From the NCBI GenBank assembly GCA_002457555.1, contig NTJQ01000001.1, positions 62,001-126,000 of the forward strand: a DNA stretch of 64,000 nucleotides. The letters are read 5' to 3'. The translations under genes and the position numbers were made by a program. The notes beneath the pieces were generated by a model that was given only the letters and a program-made list of their open reading frames with translations, searched no databases and was not told the origin of the DNA. Origin of the DNA: Marine Group II euryarchaeote MED-G37 (GTDB lineage Archaea; Thermoplasmatota; Poseidoniia; Poseidoniales; Thalassarchaeaceae). Below, in pieces: positions 1-10,391 of this stretch. Position 1 is the first letter of the stretch, and every line of letters begins with the position of its first letter.

Positions 1-1
1 C

Positions 2-3000
2 GACGAGGACGATGACACCGACGAGCGGCCAGACAGAGATTGGGACCAATTAGAAGAGGATCACTCCGGTACATCAGATTGGGACCATGATAACGATGGA
101 ATCCTAGACGAGGACGACAAGATCCCAACACGAATCAATATGACATCCAGTAACGTACTTTGGTTAGATGCGGTTAATCCAGCGATATTCAAAGGTACAG
201 TGAATTGGTTAGACCCTGATACAGGAGTTTTCGAACCAGCCCCCGACCTACCAGTCCAGATAACAATTGAATGGGCGCGAAACGGAACTCTCGCCCTTGA
301 AACAGTAGACGTATTGACAGACGCTGCTGGGGCCTTCGTGGTTGGACAATTCCTATTGCCTGAGGACCTAATTGTAGGCCCAAATACAACCTACAATGTC
401 TATGCAGAGGTCACTGAGATGTTCTATCACGATAGCTCTCAAACCGAACCTATACCTATAGAAATCAGAGCAAACACTACCATTGATTATGTCTCTTGGA
501 CATATTTCCGAAGTGACGAACAACCTCTATTCGTGGATTACAAGGTCCACTATGAAGCAGATTGGGATCGTGGTATATTCGACAACAGAATTACTCATGC
601 ACCAATTTCCTTCCGTGTCCACGGTGGTCCATTTGGGAACTATACACACCCAACTATCTTCGATGGATATGGATATGGATATCGCGCAGATTCAGCCGGG
701 TGGGCATCATTGACTTTCGTACAAACCGCCGGTTCTCAAGGACAATGGAAGCAAGTACAATGGAATTCAACAATGGATAATGGCGTTGGAATGTTACCAG
801 GGGGATACGAGGAAATTATCTGGGATGATAACGCAAAGAATCACTATGTTTTGGGACGTTATGATTACACCAATACCAGCTTGCCAATTGGCGACTACTC
901 ATTCATTGGCTATGCTAGAACGGATTTAGGCGATGAATGGCCATTCCCTTATCTTGAGGGCGCAGAGACAGAGGCATTCACCATTCGTTCCATGCACCGG
1001 ATGTACATTGAAGCCGATATGTACGTCTCTTCTGTTAGACCAGTATTCTTCTGGGATGCAACCCAGTTTACCGGTTCTTCATTCGGGGCGTGGAGAGCTC
1101 TTTTCCACCAACCAAGCCTTGATGATGCTGGATTAGATTATGCCGATGTCAGTCTTGGTAAGCCATATGCGATGTCTTGGGACGGAACTCCAGAAGGCCT
1201 AACCGGTGAGAGTGCTAGACTACGGCCATTCGTTTCCTCCAATGATACGCATTGGAGAATTGCGATGCAAAATGGTGGTGACTTCAACGCACCTCCTTGT
1301 GGCCCTGTTGAGCCAACAGACCCAGATAGTGCAATTCGCTGTGAAGTCATTCCAGAAATGTTCACTGGCGAGGAGTTACGAGTCATTGGTAGTGTATGGA
1401 ATAGAACCATGGTTCCATGGCCACATGACCCTATGACTCTACAAGTCGACCTAGATAGGAATGGGATTTTTGCTGGTTCACAAGAAACAGGATTCGCCAG
1501 AGCACCTCAGATGATCAATGGTGTTGCAACCTTCGATTACAATTGGACATGGTACTCTCAATATGCTGCCGGATTCTATGGTATTCGAGCCGACTTCACT
1601 AACTCAAATTTCTACTTCACTGGTAATCAGAGTAACGTGCTTGCTCCAACTGGAGCATACCTCAATGTCTCCGTTATTGGTACCAGTGAATTCAAGGAAT
1701 TAATCCAGCCACGCCTATACCGTGGTCAGAATCGTAGTATAGAGGTTCAGTTGCTGGATAATTCTCTCCAACCACTGAAGAACTCTCAAATAAATTACGT
1801 ATGGGAGGCCGATGGCACCAACGGAATCGCAGAGACGGATAGTACCGGTTGGTTCAGTGTTAACTTGACAATAGAGGAAGATCACGAATTAGGGAACTTC
1901 ACCTTGGACTACACATACCCGGGAGATCCTCGGCACCAAGGAACATCGGGTTCGATGGACCTTTGGGTAGTTTCTAGAACTTACATTACACTGCAAGACA
2001 CCACGCCAAATATCCGCTCTGCCGGTGATATTTGGGAATTTACTGCACAGGTGACTGATGACAACCGTACTGCAGTCATCAAGGATTCAGGTCAAGCATT
2101 GGATGGTTGTGGAGCAAACGGCGGCGAGGTTCTGATAATTTTGGAAGGTACGGACTTTGAAGACCGCACCCACCGCCAGATTGTAGAAATCCAATGCCCG
2201 AACGCTGGCACCATCCATCATGAGATGGTCTTAGACCCACAATTACTCCGCGACGACCCACAATCCTTCCTTCCAGATGGATTCGGGCCAGTTAACGTAA
2301 TTCTGCGATTTGAGGAGAACTTACCTCACGAGGGATGTGGGCCGCTAGACGCTGAGGCACTCAGTACATCTGGAGCATGGGATCCATGCGTACAAGTAGT
2401 GAATAGCGACCACTATCGAAGAGTTATGCAGTTTCAAGTCGATGGATTTAGTTTGATAGGGTACACAACTCTCAACGTTGACGATCAGATTGTTTACACC
2501 TCCGAGATTGACCCGACTACTGGTCAACCAATAGAGAAGCCGATGGTGGTAACTGGACAGTTGATTGACGAATTAGGAACCAATCTATCGAATAGGGCAA
2601 TCAGAGTCACCTACGAAATGGTAGGTTCAGAAACTGGAGTAGTTGGCTGTCTACCTGGCACAAGCGATGCTAATGGATTCTACGAGATAACCTGCCCACT
2701 TACCGACGTACAGGCAGGACAAGCTCGTGTCAAGGTCGAATTCAATTCTTACGAGAACAACGATCGCTATCGATACCACAACGCTAGCACAACGCGCTTG
2801 TTCCCGGTCTTCTCAAATTCCACCCTGGATGTGCAAGAGATCGGACCATTCCGAAATGATGTTGATTCATACACCTTCCAGAATGGTTCAGTATTCCCTG
2901 TTCTTTACCTAAAGGAATCCTTCCACTTGGATGCAAGGCTGACTCAAACAAATGGCAACCCGATTGGAGGCAAGTGTCTGAATATTTACTTGGATCCAGA

Positions 3001-4231
3001 GGTGAATACTCGACCTATTGCTACATCCGTAACAATGGATGGAACTGGCGAAATTGAGTGGTTTAGTGGCGACCCAGATGACAATCCGAGTCGACGTGGT
3101 GTTGAACCTACTTCAGACAAGATGGAAGGTTTCAGAATCGTAAGAATAGCCTATGAACCAAATAAGGAATTACCAGGTGGTTGTAGGGCTGAGACAACAC
3201 CGGTGGTGAATGGTTCATTTATCGATATAGAAGTGCTTGTTAGAAGTCGTGTAGACATCTTGCTGAAGGACCACTGGTCAAATCCAGATGGTTACCAAGA
3301 GGGAGATTACATCAATGGTTCAGTGGCGATTCTGCGAGACCGATTAGACCTCTCTGTAGAATCTCAAACAGTGATTTTCACCTATCAATTTTGGAATGCA
3401 GAAGAAGGCGAGTGGATTCCTCACAACGTAGTCTACGCGACTACTAACGAGTTGGGAGTTGCTTCGTTTAGCTTCCCTTACTCAGGCGTCAACGTTCCTG
3501 GAGAATTGGACTGTGATCAAGGAGGATATTGTATATCTGAAGGAGAATGGCAAGTCACAATTCACTTCAAGGGATCTCATGAATTTGAAGAAGAATTCCT
3601 CAATAATACTCCAGCGATTTACCTAGGCGAGCCCGTAACCAAGGGAGAAGCGAACTTCTTCACATTGCAAGTGCTTACGATTATTGGAATTGCATTAGCC
3701 TTTGCAGTCTTGGTTGGAGCAATCATGTATCGAAACTACGTAGAGCGCCGCAGAATCGAGATTCTGCGTGGTATACTAACAGACTCCCTGATGTCTCTAA
3801 AGGCATCCAATGAGTACATTGATACGATTTTCAATTGTTACAAGGAATTGGTGAGATACTTCCGTAGTAGAGGCGCGATGAAGAAGGTCTACGAAACAAC
3901 AAGAGAATTCGAGGATGCGGTAACAGGAATGTTAGCAGGAATCGCGCCTCCTGAGGATTTGGATGTCTTCTTCTCGCTCTTTGAAGAAGCCAGATATTCC
4001 GACCATGAGATAGGCGCGGATCAGAGAGACAGAGCAATCAATGCATTGCAGTCGATTATCAACCACATCAGTGCCTCTCTTGGTGATGGAATGCTTAACC
4101 GAACCGCAGTCAATGAATCCGGCCTATACGGCTCGGTTGTGAAAGCGGGCTCATTCGTAGACTCAGAAGGCCAAGAGAGAATCGCAGGAACCGATGATGG
4201 TTCAGAGGACGATAAAGGATTCCGAATATGA
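2..4231 (+). CDS. Large surface-anchored protein, 5'-partial: acidic Asp-rich segment, Ig-like/carboxypeptidase-regulatory-like repeats, one C-terminal TM helix, DUF4129-like cytoplasmic tail
   Basis: Frame stays open to the window edge (DEDDDTDERPDRDWDQLEEDHSGTSDWDHDNDGILDEDDKIPTRINMTSSN...), so the listed Met at 140 is probably internal. TM segment FFTLQVLTIIGIALAFAVLVGAIMYRNYVERRR near the C-terminus. Confidence 0.75.
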   Translation, partial: DEDDDTDERPDRDWDQLEEDHSGTSDWDHDNDGILDEDDKIPTRINMTSSNVLWLDAVNPAIFKGTVNWLDPDTGVFEPAPDLPVQITIEWARNGTLALETVDVLTDAAGAFVVGQFLLPEDLIVGPNTTYNVYAEVTEMFYHDSSQTEPIPIEIRANTTIDYVSWTYFRSDEQPLFVDYKVHYEADWDRGIFDNRITHAPISFRVHGGPFGNYTHPTIFDGYGYGYRADSAGWASLTFVQTAGSQGQWKQVQWNSTMDNGVGMLPGGYEEIIWDDNAKNHYVLGRYDYTNTSLPIGDYSFIGYARTDLGDEWPFPYLEGAETEAFTIRSMHRMYIEADMYVSSVRPVFFWDATQFTGSSFGAWRALFHQPSLDDAGLDYADVSLGKPYAMSWDGTPEGLTGESARLRPFVSSNDTHWRIAMQNGGDFNAPPCGPVEPTDPDSAIRCEVIPEMFTGEELRVIGSVWNRTMVPWPHDPMTLQVDLDRNGIFAGSQETGFARAPQMINGVATFDYNWTWYSQYAAGFYGIRADFTNSNFYFTGNQSNVLAPTGAYLNVSVIGTSEFKELIQPRLYRGQNRSIEVQLLDNSLQPLKNSQINYVWEADGTNGIAETDSTGWFSVNLTIEEDHELGNFTLDYTYPGDPRHQGTSGSMDLWVVSRTYITLQDTTPNIRSAGDIWEFTAQVTDDNRTAVIKDSGQALDGCGANGGEVLIILEGTDFEDRTHRQIVEIQCPNAGTIHHEMVLDPQLLRDDPQSFLPDGFGPVNVILRFEENLPHEGCGPLDAEALSTSGAWDPCVQVVNSDHYRRVMQFQVDGFSLIGYTTLNVDDQIVYTSEIDPTTGQPIEKPMVVTGQLIDELGTNLSNRAIRVTYEMVGSETGVVGCLPGTSDANGFYEITCPLTDVQAGQARVKVEFNSYENNDRYRYHNASTTRLFPVFSNSTLDVQEIGPFRNDVDSYTFQNGSVFPVLYLKESFHLDARLTQTNGNPIGGKCLNIYLDPEVNTRPIATSVTMDGTGEIEWFSGDPDDNPSRRGVEPTSDKMEGFRIVRIAYEPNKELPGGCRAETTPVVNGSFIDIEVLVRSRVDILLKDHWSNPDGYQEGDYINGSVAILRDRLDLSVESQTVIFTYQFWNAEEGEWIPHNVVYATTNELGVASFSFPYSGVNVPGELDCDQGGYCISEGEWQVTIHFKGSHEFEEEFLNNTPAIYLGEPVTKGEANFFTLQVLTIIGIALAFAVLVGAIMYRNYVERRRIEILRGILTDSLMSLKASNEYIDTIFNCYKELVRYFRSRGAMKKVYETTREFEDAVTGMLAGIAPPEDLDVFFSLFEEARYSDHEIGADQRDRAINALQSIINHISASLGDGMLNRTAVNESGLYGSVVKAGSFVDSEGQERIAGTDDGSEDDKGFRI

Positions 4232-4289
4232 TTACGTAGAGTCGAGGAAAAGGGGCGAGCAAAGCCCGTCCCATCCTCTTCTCGATGTA

Positions 4290-4323
4290 CTGCGAGTCAA
4301 TGCCCCGTAGGGGAAACCCGCAG
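4290..4323 (+). promoter_or_regulatory. Structured leader upstream of the ribosomal protein operon
   Basis: CTGCG...CCCC-GTA-GGGG...CGCAG nested inverted repeat in the intergenic region between the surface protein and rpl18e. Confidence 0.4.
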
Positions 4324-4380
4324 CATTCATAACAGGCGGTCAGGTGGGCGCGCTACCCAAGTATACGTCGAGGGAGTCAT

Positions 4381-4746
4381 ATGAGTAAGAACATGAGAAA
4401 GACCAACCAGGCCCTAATCGCCCTAATCGGCGATCTCAAGGACCAGAGCAGGTCAACCGGTTCTGCACTGTGGCGAGACGTCGCTCTGAGGCTCGAGAAG
4501 AGCCGAAGCAATTGGGCTGAACCGAACCTGAGCCGCCTGAGCCGATATGCTGCCGAAGAGGATGTAGTCCTCGTTCCCGGCAAGCTTCTCGGTAGTGGCG
4601 ATGTGGCCGGTAAGCCGAGCGTCGCCGCCTACAGTGTTAGCATCGGTGCCCGCTCGAAGATTGAAGCAGCAGGCGGACGTGTCCTCACGATCCGTGAATT
4701 GATGAACGAGAACCCAGATGGAAAGGGGGTGAGGATACTTGGCTGA
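4381..4746 (+). CDS. rpl18e: 50S ribosomal protein L18e
   Basis: MSKNMRKTNQALIALIGDLKDQSRSTGSALWRDVALRLEKSRSNWAEPNLSRL matches the archaeal L18e pattern; followed by L13 and S9. Confidence 0.92.
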   Translation: MSKNMRKTNQALIALIGDLKDQSRSTGSALWRDVALRLEKSRSNWAEPNLSRLSRYAAEEDVVLVPGKLLGSGDVAGKPSVAAYSVSIGARSKIEAAGGRVLTIRELMNENPDGKGVRILG

Positions 4747-5227
4747 AGCAAGCACTCTCGTCTTCGACGCATCCAACAAGGTACTCGGACGCCTCGCTAG
4801 CCATGTGGCTAGCGAATTACTGACCGCTCGCAAAGCGGGCAATCAGAAGCGCGTGATTATCGTGAACGCCGAGAAAGCCATCGTAACCGGGCCAAAGACA
4901 TCAGTCTTTGCCAAATACGATCACAAGTACAAGTTGAACCACCCAAGAAAGGGACCTTTCTTCCCACGCATGCCGGACCAGATTCTCAAGAGAACCGTCC
5001 GAGGAATGTTGCCATACCAGAAGAACAGCACTGGCCGCAATGCCGTGCGCGATCTACGAGTGATGATTGGTACCCCCGCAAATCTATCTGGTGACGATTT
5101 ACCAGACGGCCATGCTTGGGGCGATTCCAGCTCCTTTGACCGAGATTTACCACAAAAGTTCGTTCGTCTCGGCCAAATTAGCGAACACCTAGGTATCGAT
5201 AGCACCCGTTGGGGAGGTGAGCAGTAA
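4739..5227 (+). CDS. rpl13: 50S ribosomal protein L13 (TTG start)
   Basis: [53 protein letters not shown] Shine-Dalgarno-like sequence before TTG. Confidence 0.93.
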   Translation: MAEASTLVFDASNKVLGRLASHVASELLTARKAGNQKRVIIVNAEKAIVTGPKTSVFAKYDHKYKLNHPRKGPFFPRMPDQILKRTVRGMLPYQKNSTGRNAVRDLRVMIGTPANLSGDDLPDGHAWGDSSSFDRDLPQKFVRLGQISEHLGIDSTRWGGEQ

Positions 5228-5664
5228 TGGCTAAGAAAAAGAAGAAGGAAACGGTCGAAACTAGTGGAAAGAGAAAGACCGCAATAGCTCGAGCAACCGT
5301 CCGTAAAGGCGCGGGTCGAGTTCGTGTAAACCACAAGCCAATCCATATCATGGAACCCGCTCTTGCACGCCGCAAAGCGCTAGAGCCGGTTCAGATTGCC
5401 GAGGCGATGAAGCGGCTTCAGGATGTCGACATCTCAGTCACTGTAGAAGGCGGTGGGCAGATGGGCCAAGTTGATGCTATTCGAACCGCAATTGCTCGCG
5501 GCCTCGTTCACTACAACGGCGGAGCGGAGGGAATTGATGAGGAACTCCGCGATGAGTACCTAAGATTCGACCGTAGCCTACTTGTTAACGATCCAAGACG
5601 CAAGGAGCCGAAGCACCAAATGGGGCGGGGCGCTCGCAAGAAGTGGCAGAAGTCGTATAGGTGA
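5227..5664 (+). CDS. rps9: 30S ribosomal protein S9
   Basis: [23 protein letters not shown] ... C-terminal [11 protein letters not shown]. Confidence 0.95.
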   Translation: MAKKKKKETVETSGKRKTAIARATVRKGAGRVRVNHKPIHIMEPALARRKALEPVQIAEAMKRLQDVDISVTVEGGGQMGQVDAIRTAIARGLVHYNGGAEGIDEELRDEYLRFDRSLLVNDPRRKEPKHQMGRGARKKWQKSYR

Positions 5665-5670
5665 TGAAAG

Positions 5671-5877
5671 ATGTTAATTCCAGTACGTTGTTGGAGTTGC
5701 GGCAAAGTCGTAGCTCATGTGTATGATCAGTTCAAGAATGCAGTCGATACAGGCGAGGACCCATCAAAAGTTCTCGACGACCTCGGCATTGAGCGATACT
5801 GTTGCCGACGGATGTATGTAGGCCACATCGAATTAATCGATGAGATATCGCCTTTCAGCATCGCTCGACAGGATTGA
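5671..5877 (+). CDS. rpoN: DNA-directed RNA polymerase subunit N (RPB10 homolog)
   Basis: [21 protein letters not shown] ... [23 protein letters not shown]. Confidence 0.95.
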   Translation: MLIPVRCWSCGKVVAHVYDQFKNAVDTGEDPSKVLDDLGIERYCCRRMYVGHIELIDEISPFSIARQD

Positions 5878-5930
5878 TTTTCCAGCCGTCAAGGCTTTGG
5901 GAGATACTTCTCACGCAAGAATCACACAAG

Positions 5931-6008
5931 GGGCCTGTAGGTTAGCTTGGCCTATACTTCGCGGCTGGGGGCCGCGCGACCCAGGTTCAAATCCTGGCTG
6001 GCCCACCA
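5931..6008 (+). tRNA. tRNA-Pro(GGG), CCA encoded
   Basis: Anticodon stem-loop CGCGG-CTGGGGG-CCGCG (anticodon GGG), T-arm CCAGG-TTCAAAT-CCTGG, acceptor GGGCCTG/CTGGCCC (one T-T mismatch), 3' ACCA. Confidence 0.9.
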
Positions 6009-6092
6009 TATTCTTGCATGCGATAGCTATAATTTACGAGTTTTATTACCAAAAAAGAGCACCTTTTAGGGGACAGCCCCCCCTCGTAGAAC

Positions 6093-8231
6093 ATGGTTCC
6101 GGAGGCCATGGATGAGTGGGCGAACAGCGCCCGCATCGAGGAGCTTGCAAGGCTGCTTGCGCATCATTCTAACCTCTATTACAACAATGCCTCCCCCGAG
6201 ATAACCGATGCTGAGTATGATGCCTTTTTTGATGAATTAAAGCAACTTGCTCCTGAACACCCTCAACTTTTCAAAGTCGGCTCGGATCCAGTTCCTGGCT
6301 CAGAGAAAGTTGACCACCTATTCCCAATGAGAAGTCTAGACAAGGCTACCGAGGAGGAAGAAGTTGCACACTTTGTTGCAGAAACAACAGCCCACGGAAG
6401 TCGTTTCGTATGTCAACCAAAATTGGATGGCTCTGCATTATCTCTAGAATATCGTCGAGGACGTTTGATTCGTGCAGCTACACGCGGAAATGGAGAGCGC
6501 GGTGAGGATGTTACTGCCAATGCTCGTAGGATACGAAATATTCCCGAATCAATAGATTGGGAAGGAGATGCTCATGTTCGAGGTGAAGTGGTAATGCCAT
6601 TGGATGTGTTTCGGAAAAAATACGCATCTATCGCACCTAATCCTCGAAATCTCGCCGCTGGAAGTTTACGTCAGAAAACTGCGGATGCAGGTAAAGGAGA
6701 TGCAGCCGATTTAACATTCCATGCCTATGGTGTAATGTTCCCAAGCCCCCAAAATCGACATCCGGATAGCCCGGAACCTCCTGCCTTTACAAATGACTCA
6801 GAAGCAATCGACTGGCTCGAATCAAACCAGATTGCTGCGGCTGGAAATGAAGTAGTCGAAGGAGAGGATGACGAGGCAGTAACCCAGGCAATTCTTGAGG
6901 TAACGAAGCGATGGACAGAGAATCGCGATAATGCAGAATGGGAGATAGATGGGGTTGTCATCAAATTGGATGATTTAGCAAAGAGAGAACTTCTCGGCGA
7001 AACTGCCCACCATCCCCGTTGGGCGTTGGCTTGGAAATTCCCTCCAGAAGAAGCCTCTACGGTTGTGATGGGCGTAGATTGGCAGACGGGAAGGACCGGC
7101 ACGGTGACCCCCGTTGCAAGGGTAGCACCAGTAACGGTATCAGGGGTAACAGTTGAGAACACTACTCTACACAATGCCGGAGAGATTGAAAGGTTAGGAA
7201 TCTGTATAGGGGATAGAGTCAGAATAGTTCGTCGGGGAGATGTAATTCCGAAGATTATCGAAGTTTTGGGTGAAGCTAAGAGTTCGGACTTAGAGAATCG
7301 ACTTCACGCCGACGGAACTCGGTTTAACGACTCACTACCTAAGCGCGAGGACGTCCTGACTCCAGAGCAATGCCCCAGATGTGAAACTAACCTGCAACAA
7401 GATGGGGCATTCATTCGTTGCTTCAATCTAAATTGTCCTTCTCGACTAGAAAGAGCAATTCTGTATTGGTGTAGGGCCCTAGAGATGGATGGAATCGGTG
7501 AGAAATTAGCCGAACAATTGTGTGACGAGGGGTTAGTCTACACTCTACCTGATCTTTACTCGTTGACTCACTCCGACATTGTCGGTTTGGAACGAATGGG
7601 TGAGAAATCTGCAAATAACATAATTTCCCAATTGGATTCAACAAGATCTCTCAGCCTCTCAGCCTTCCTGGCGGCTCTAGGTCTACCAGGCATTGGGCCC
7701 GAGTTAGCGACAGGATTTGCAGAAGAATTAGGAGACTCTGAGACTATGTTTAATCTGCTAAATGATCATGAAATTGCAATCTCTAGATTAGTCAAATTGG
7801 AAGGAGTTGGTGAGACTGTTGCTCGCTCCTTCCTAGAAGGTCTGTCGGAACGTAGGGAGATGGTGGAAGGATTAGCCGCAGTGATTGAAATAACTCCTGC
7901 AGAAGCAAAACAAGAATCGGAAGGGCCACTTACGGGACAAACATTCTGTATTACTGGAAGTTTGAGTAGGCCAAGGAAGGAAATCGCCTTGATGATTAAG
8001 GCCGCCGGCGGTAGAGTTGTTTCATCCGTCTCAGGGCAGTTGGATTTCTTAGTTGCCGGAGGATCCTCAGGGTCTAAGTTGGATAAAGCAAATAGGCTTT
8101 CAGTATCCATCTTGAGCGAGTCGGAACTAGAGTCAAAAATCTCCGGAGGAGAAGTAGGTCCGGCCGAAGAAAGCTCTGGTGAGATACTCGGTGATGCTGG
8201 ACCACAGCAGATGTCATTAGGGGATTATTGA
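6093..8231 (+). CDS. ligA: NAD+-dependent DNA ligase (LigA)
   Basis: Domain Ia (HHSNLYYNNASPEITDAEYDAFFDEL), adenylation motif QPKLDGSALSLEYRRG, Zn finger CPRC...CFNLNC, HhH repeats, C-terminal BRCT (GPLTGQTFCITGSLSRPRKEIALMIKAAGGRV). Start may be 6108. Confidence 0.95.
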   Translation: MVPEAMDEWANSARIEELARLLAHHSNLYYNNASPEITDAEYDAFFDELKQLAPEHPQLFKVGSDPVPGSEKVDHLFPMRSLDKATEEEEVAHFVAETTAHGSRFVCQPKLDGSALSLEYRRGRLIRAATRGNGERGEDVTANARRIRNIPESIDWEGDAHVRGEVVMPLDVFRKKYASIAPNPRNLAAGSLRQKTADAGKGDAADLTFHAYGVMFPSPQNRHPDSPEPPAFTNDSEAIDWLESNQIAAAGNEVVEGEDDEAVTQAILEVTKRWTENRDNAEWEIDGVVIKLDDLAKRELLGETAHHPRWALAWKFPPEEASTVVMGVDWQTGRTGTVTPVARVAPVTVSGVTVENTTLHNAGEIERLGICIGDRVRIVRRGDVIPKIIEVLGEAKSSDLENRLHADGTRFNDSLPKREDVLTPEQCPRCETNLQQDGAFIRCFNLNCPSRLERAILYWCRALEMDGIGEKLAEQLCDEGLVYTLPDLYSLTHSDIVGLERMGEKSANNIISQLDSTRSLSLSAFLAALGLPGIGPELATGFAEELGDSETMFNLLNDHEIAISRLVKLEGVGETVARSFLEGLSERREMVEGLAAVIEITPAEAKQESEGPLTGQTFCITGSLSRPRKEIALMIKAAGGRVVSSVSGQLDFLVAGGSSGSKLDKANRLSVSILSESELESKISGGEVGPAEESSGEILGDAGPQQMSLGDY

Positions 8232-8236
8232 GGCAT

Positions 8237-9046
8237 TCAACCATACATTCCAGAGCTTTCAACACCCGGTTTATCGATATTCATTTGGTTGAGTTGAGTT
8301 GCCATCATTTCTCGGATTTGTTCTTCTATTCTCTGGGCTTCTTCTAGTAGAGGTTCAGTATCTAACTTAATTGCAGGAAGTAGACCATCAAGCCTTTCGA
8401 TAATCCGAGCTGCCGCTCGAGCATCCGGTATTGCACCATTTGCTAAGTCGCCACCGGATTCTGCTAGGATGGCCATAGCATCGATTCTTCTCCTCCGACA
8501 TTCACCCAACATTACTCCACTCATGCCTCCAACGACTCCATGTTTGAGTTTCGAAACGCCGAGTTGCTGAAGTGTCTCCTGTGCTGAATCTGTAGAACCA
8601 ATCCCCAACATTGATTCATCAGAGTCATCCTCATCAAAGATAGAATGTGCTTGATCTGGACCATGTGAAAATGAATCAATCATCATAACCTGACTCGCTC
8701 CGCTAGACTCGACCCAGTCGAGTATCGAATCTGCAAGTGAAAGAGTCAAATCCGCGTTCACTTGAATTTCAGAGACGATTAACACAACTTTGTCACATCT
8801 GTCCATGTGACAGATAGGCTCACCTGCATAGAATCGCAGGGGCGGCAACGGTTTTCCTTCCTGAACCAAGCAAACCGGAGGAAGCCCGGCTCCTCTTGCC
8901 CCTCCTACAAAGGTGAGACCTAAACGGTCGACTAGGTAGTGGGCTACGATACTACTAACGAATCCAGCAGAAGGAAAACATGTCACGATCAAGGCACCCT
9001 CAGCATTCAACTCTTCATCTACCGCGACTACGGGGGCTCCGCTCAT
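8237..9046 (-). CDS. PAC2 family (proteasome assembly chaperone-like) protein
   Basis: ALIVTCFPSAGFVSSIVAHYLVDRLGL..., VVGGMSGVMLGECRRRRIDAMAILAES, PDARAAARIIERLDGLL. Confidence 0.8.
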   Translation of the reverse strand: MSGAPVVAVDEELNAEGALIVTCFPSAGFVSSIVAHYLVDRLGLTFVGGARGAGLPPVCLVQEGKPLPPLRFYAGEPICHMDRCDKVVLIVSEIQVNADLTLSLADSILDWVESSGASQVMMIDSFSHGPDQAHSIFDEDDSDESMLGIGSTDSAQETLQQLGVSKLKHGVVGGMSGVMLGECRRRRIDAMAILAESGGDLANGAIPDARAAARIIERLDGLLPAIKLDTEPLLEEAQRIEEQIREMMATQLNQMNIDKPGVESSGMYG

Positions 9047-9098
9047 TGAACCCTAACTGACCGAGATACTGTTAATCATTGGCCTCTCCTGATATAGC

Positions 9099-10391
9099 AT
9101 GTCGGAGGCAGAGGAGGTGCAATCACCGGGCGAAGGAAGTGAATCTAACCCTGAACCAGAGGAGGGTTTTATCGCCCACCAGTTGTCTCCATCATCGTGG
9201 AATAGGTACGAAGAATGCCCACGAAAATACTGGCTTTCTCGTCAAGGCCTTCCCCGAAAGGCGAGCATGCCCGCGGCCTTGGGTAATGCGGTCCACAATT
9301 CGGTAGAAGACCTCTGCAATCTCGATTTAGCCGATCGGGAAGATGAAGAATTAGACTGGCTTCCCGCCACCGCCAAAGCAGTCTTGGATAGACATTGGCA
9401 AATAGAGAAAGATAACTTTCTAGAGACTCCTCGACATCCTCGCTGGAAGGATGAACAAATAACCAAGGCGCATGATGGGCTCATTGGAGCCTTGAACATT
9501 CTCTTTAGCAAATCCAACGTTGACGTTCAGAACTTATCAGAAGTTAATGTAGCAACCTGGAAAGAGGTTCAGTCAATCGTTTTGGCAAATGAAGGAACTT
9601 TAGTTTCAGAATGTGGGCGGTTAATGGGGCGACTCGATTTGTTGGTAGCTGATCTCGATGAAAATGGGGAGTCGCAGGGTTGGGTTGTAGCCGATTTGAA
9701 AACCGGTAAACCACCATCACCTACACTAAATGAAAAGGTTAGTCGCCAGTTAAGGTTCTATCGAGATTTATTGAAACAGAATAATCCCGATCATCCAACC
9801 GTAGTCGCGGAAGGCTGGTACTCTTCAAACCAAACAGTTCACCAAGCCGATGGTCCAGACGTATTGGAATCGGCATTAGAGGCATGGGAAGGAATGCGCC
9901 CTTCCACGACACCTCTTCCCGCCACGCCCGGCGACCAGCAGTGTGGCTGGTGTGAGTGGAAGGCGTGGTGCCCAATTTGGTGGGCCGCTCGTCGAGATGG
10001 CACACTCTCACCAGGTCATATGTTCCGTGATGAGGTGGTTCAAGTCATTCGATTTGACCGTGAGGCCGGAGCGGCTCTATTCCAACGAATGCCACCAGTC
10101 GGTAATGAAGGGGAATTAGCCCCTTCAGACCACAAATTCGGTGCGGTCCTTCGCGATCAAGCCTTGGTACATCTGTCCGAACTACTTGACTCTGGTCATG
10201 AAGGAGCCATTTTCCTTGGCAGCGCTAGAATGGACGGACGCATTGCACATCTTGGTGATTGGTGCGAGATATTAGCGTGGAATCCAATGAACGAAGGACA
10301 CGCCCGCGATTACTCACGTTGGTTGCGAAGTAATTCTGATACGGTGTTCGAAGAAATAGGCGAAGACGGTGAAGATAACCAGTCCAAGTAG
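9099..10391 (+). CDS. Stand-alone PD-(D/E)XK (RecB/Cas4-like) nuclease with Fe-S Cys pattern
   Basis: LSPSSWNRYEECPRKYWL, GRLDLLVADL...WVVADLKTG, QLRFYRDLL, CGWCEWKAWCPIWW. Confidence 0.8.
   Translation: MSEAEEVQSPGEGSESNPEPEEGFIAHQLSPSSWNRYEECPRKYWLSRQGLPRKASMPAALGNAVHNSVEDLCNLDLADREDEELDWLPATAKAVLDRHWQIEKDNFLETPRHPRWKDEQITKAHDGLIGALNILFSKSNVDVQNLSEVNVATWKEVQSIVLANEGTLVSECGRLMGRLDLLVADLDENGESQGWVVADLKTGKPPSPTLNEKVSRQLRFYRDLLKQNNPDHPTVVAEGWYSSNQTVHQADGPDVLESALEAWEGMRPSTTPLPATPGDQQCGWCEWKAWCPIWWAARRDGTLSPGHMFRDEVVQVIRFDREAGAALFQRMPPVGNEGELAPSDHKFGAVLRDQALVHLSELLDSGHEGAIFLGSARMDGRIAHLGDWCEILAWNPMNEGHARDYSRWLRSNSDTVFEEIGEDGEDNQSK

Noticed and set aside
5931-6008. tRNA-Pro as pseudogene because of a T-T mismatch in the acceptor stem and a weak D-stem
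   Set aside because: Anticodon arm and T-arm are perfect and CCA is encoded; one acceptor mismatch is tolerable.
5840-6115. 91-aa ORF between rpoN and ligA
   Set aside because: Runs through tRNA-Pro(GGG); not a gene.
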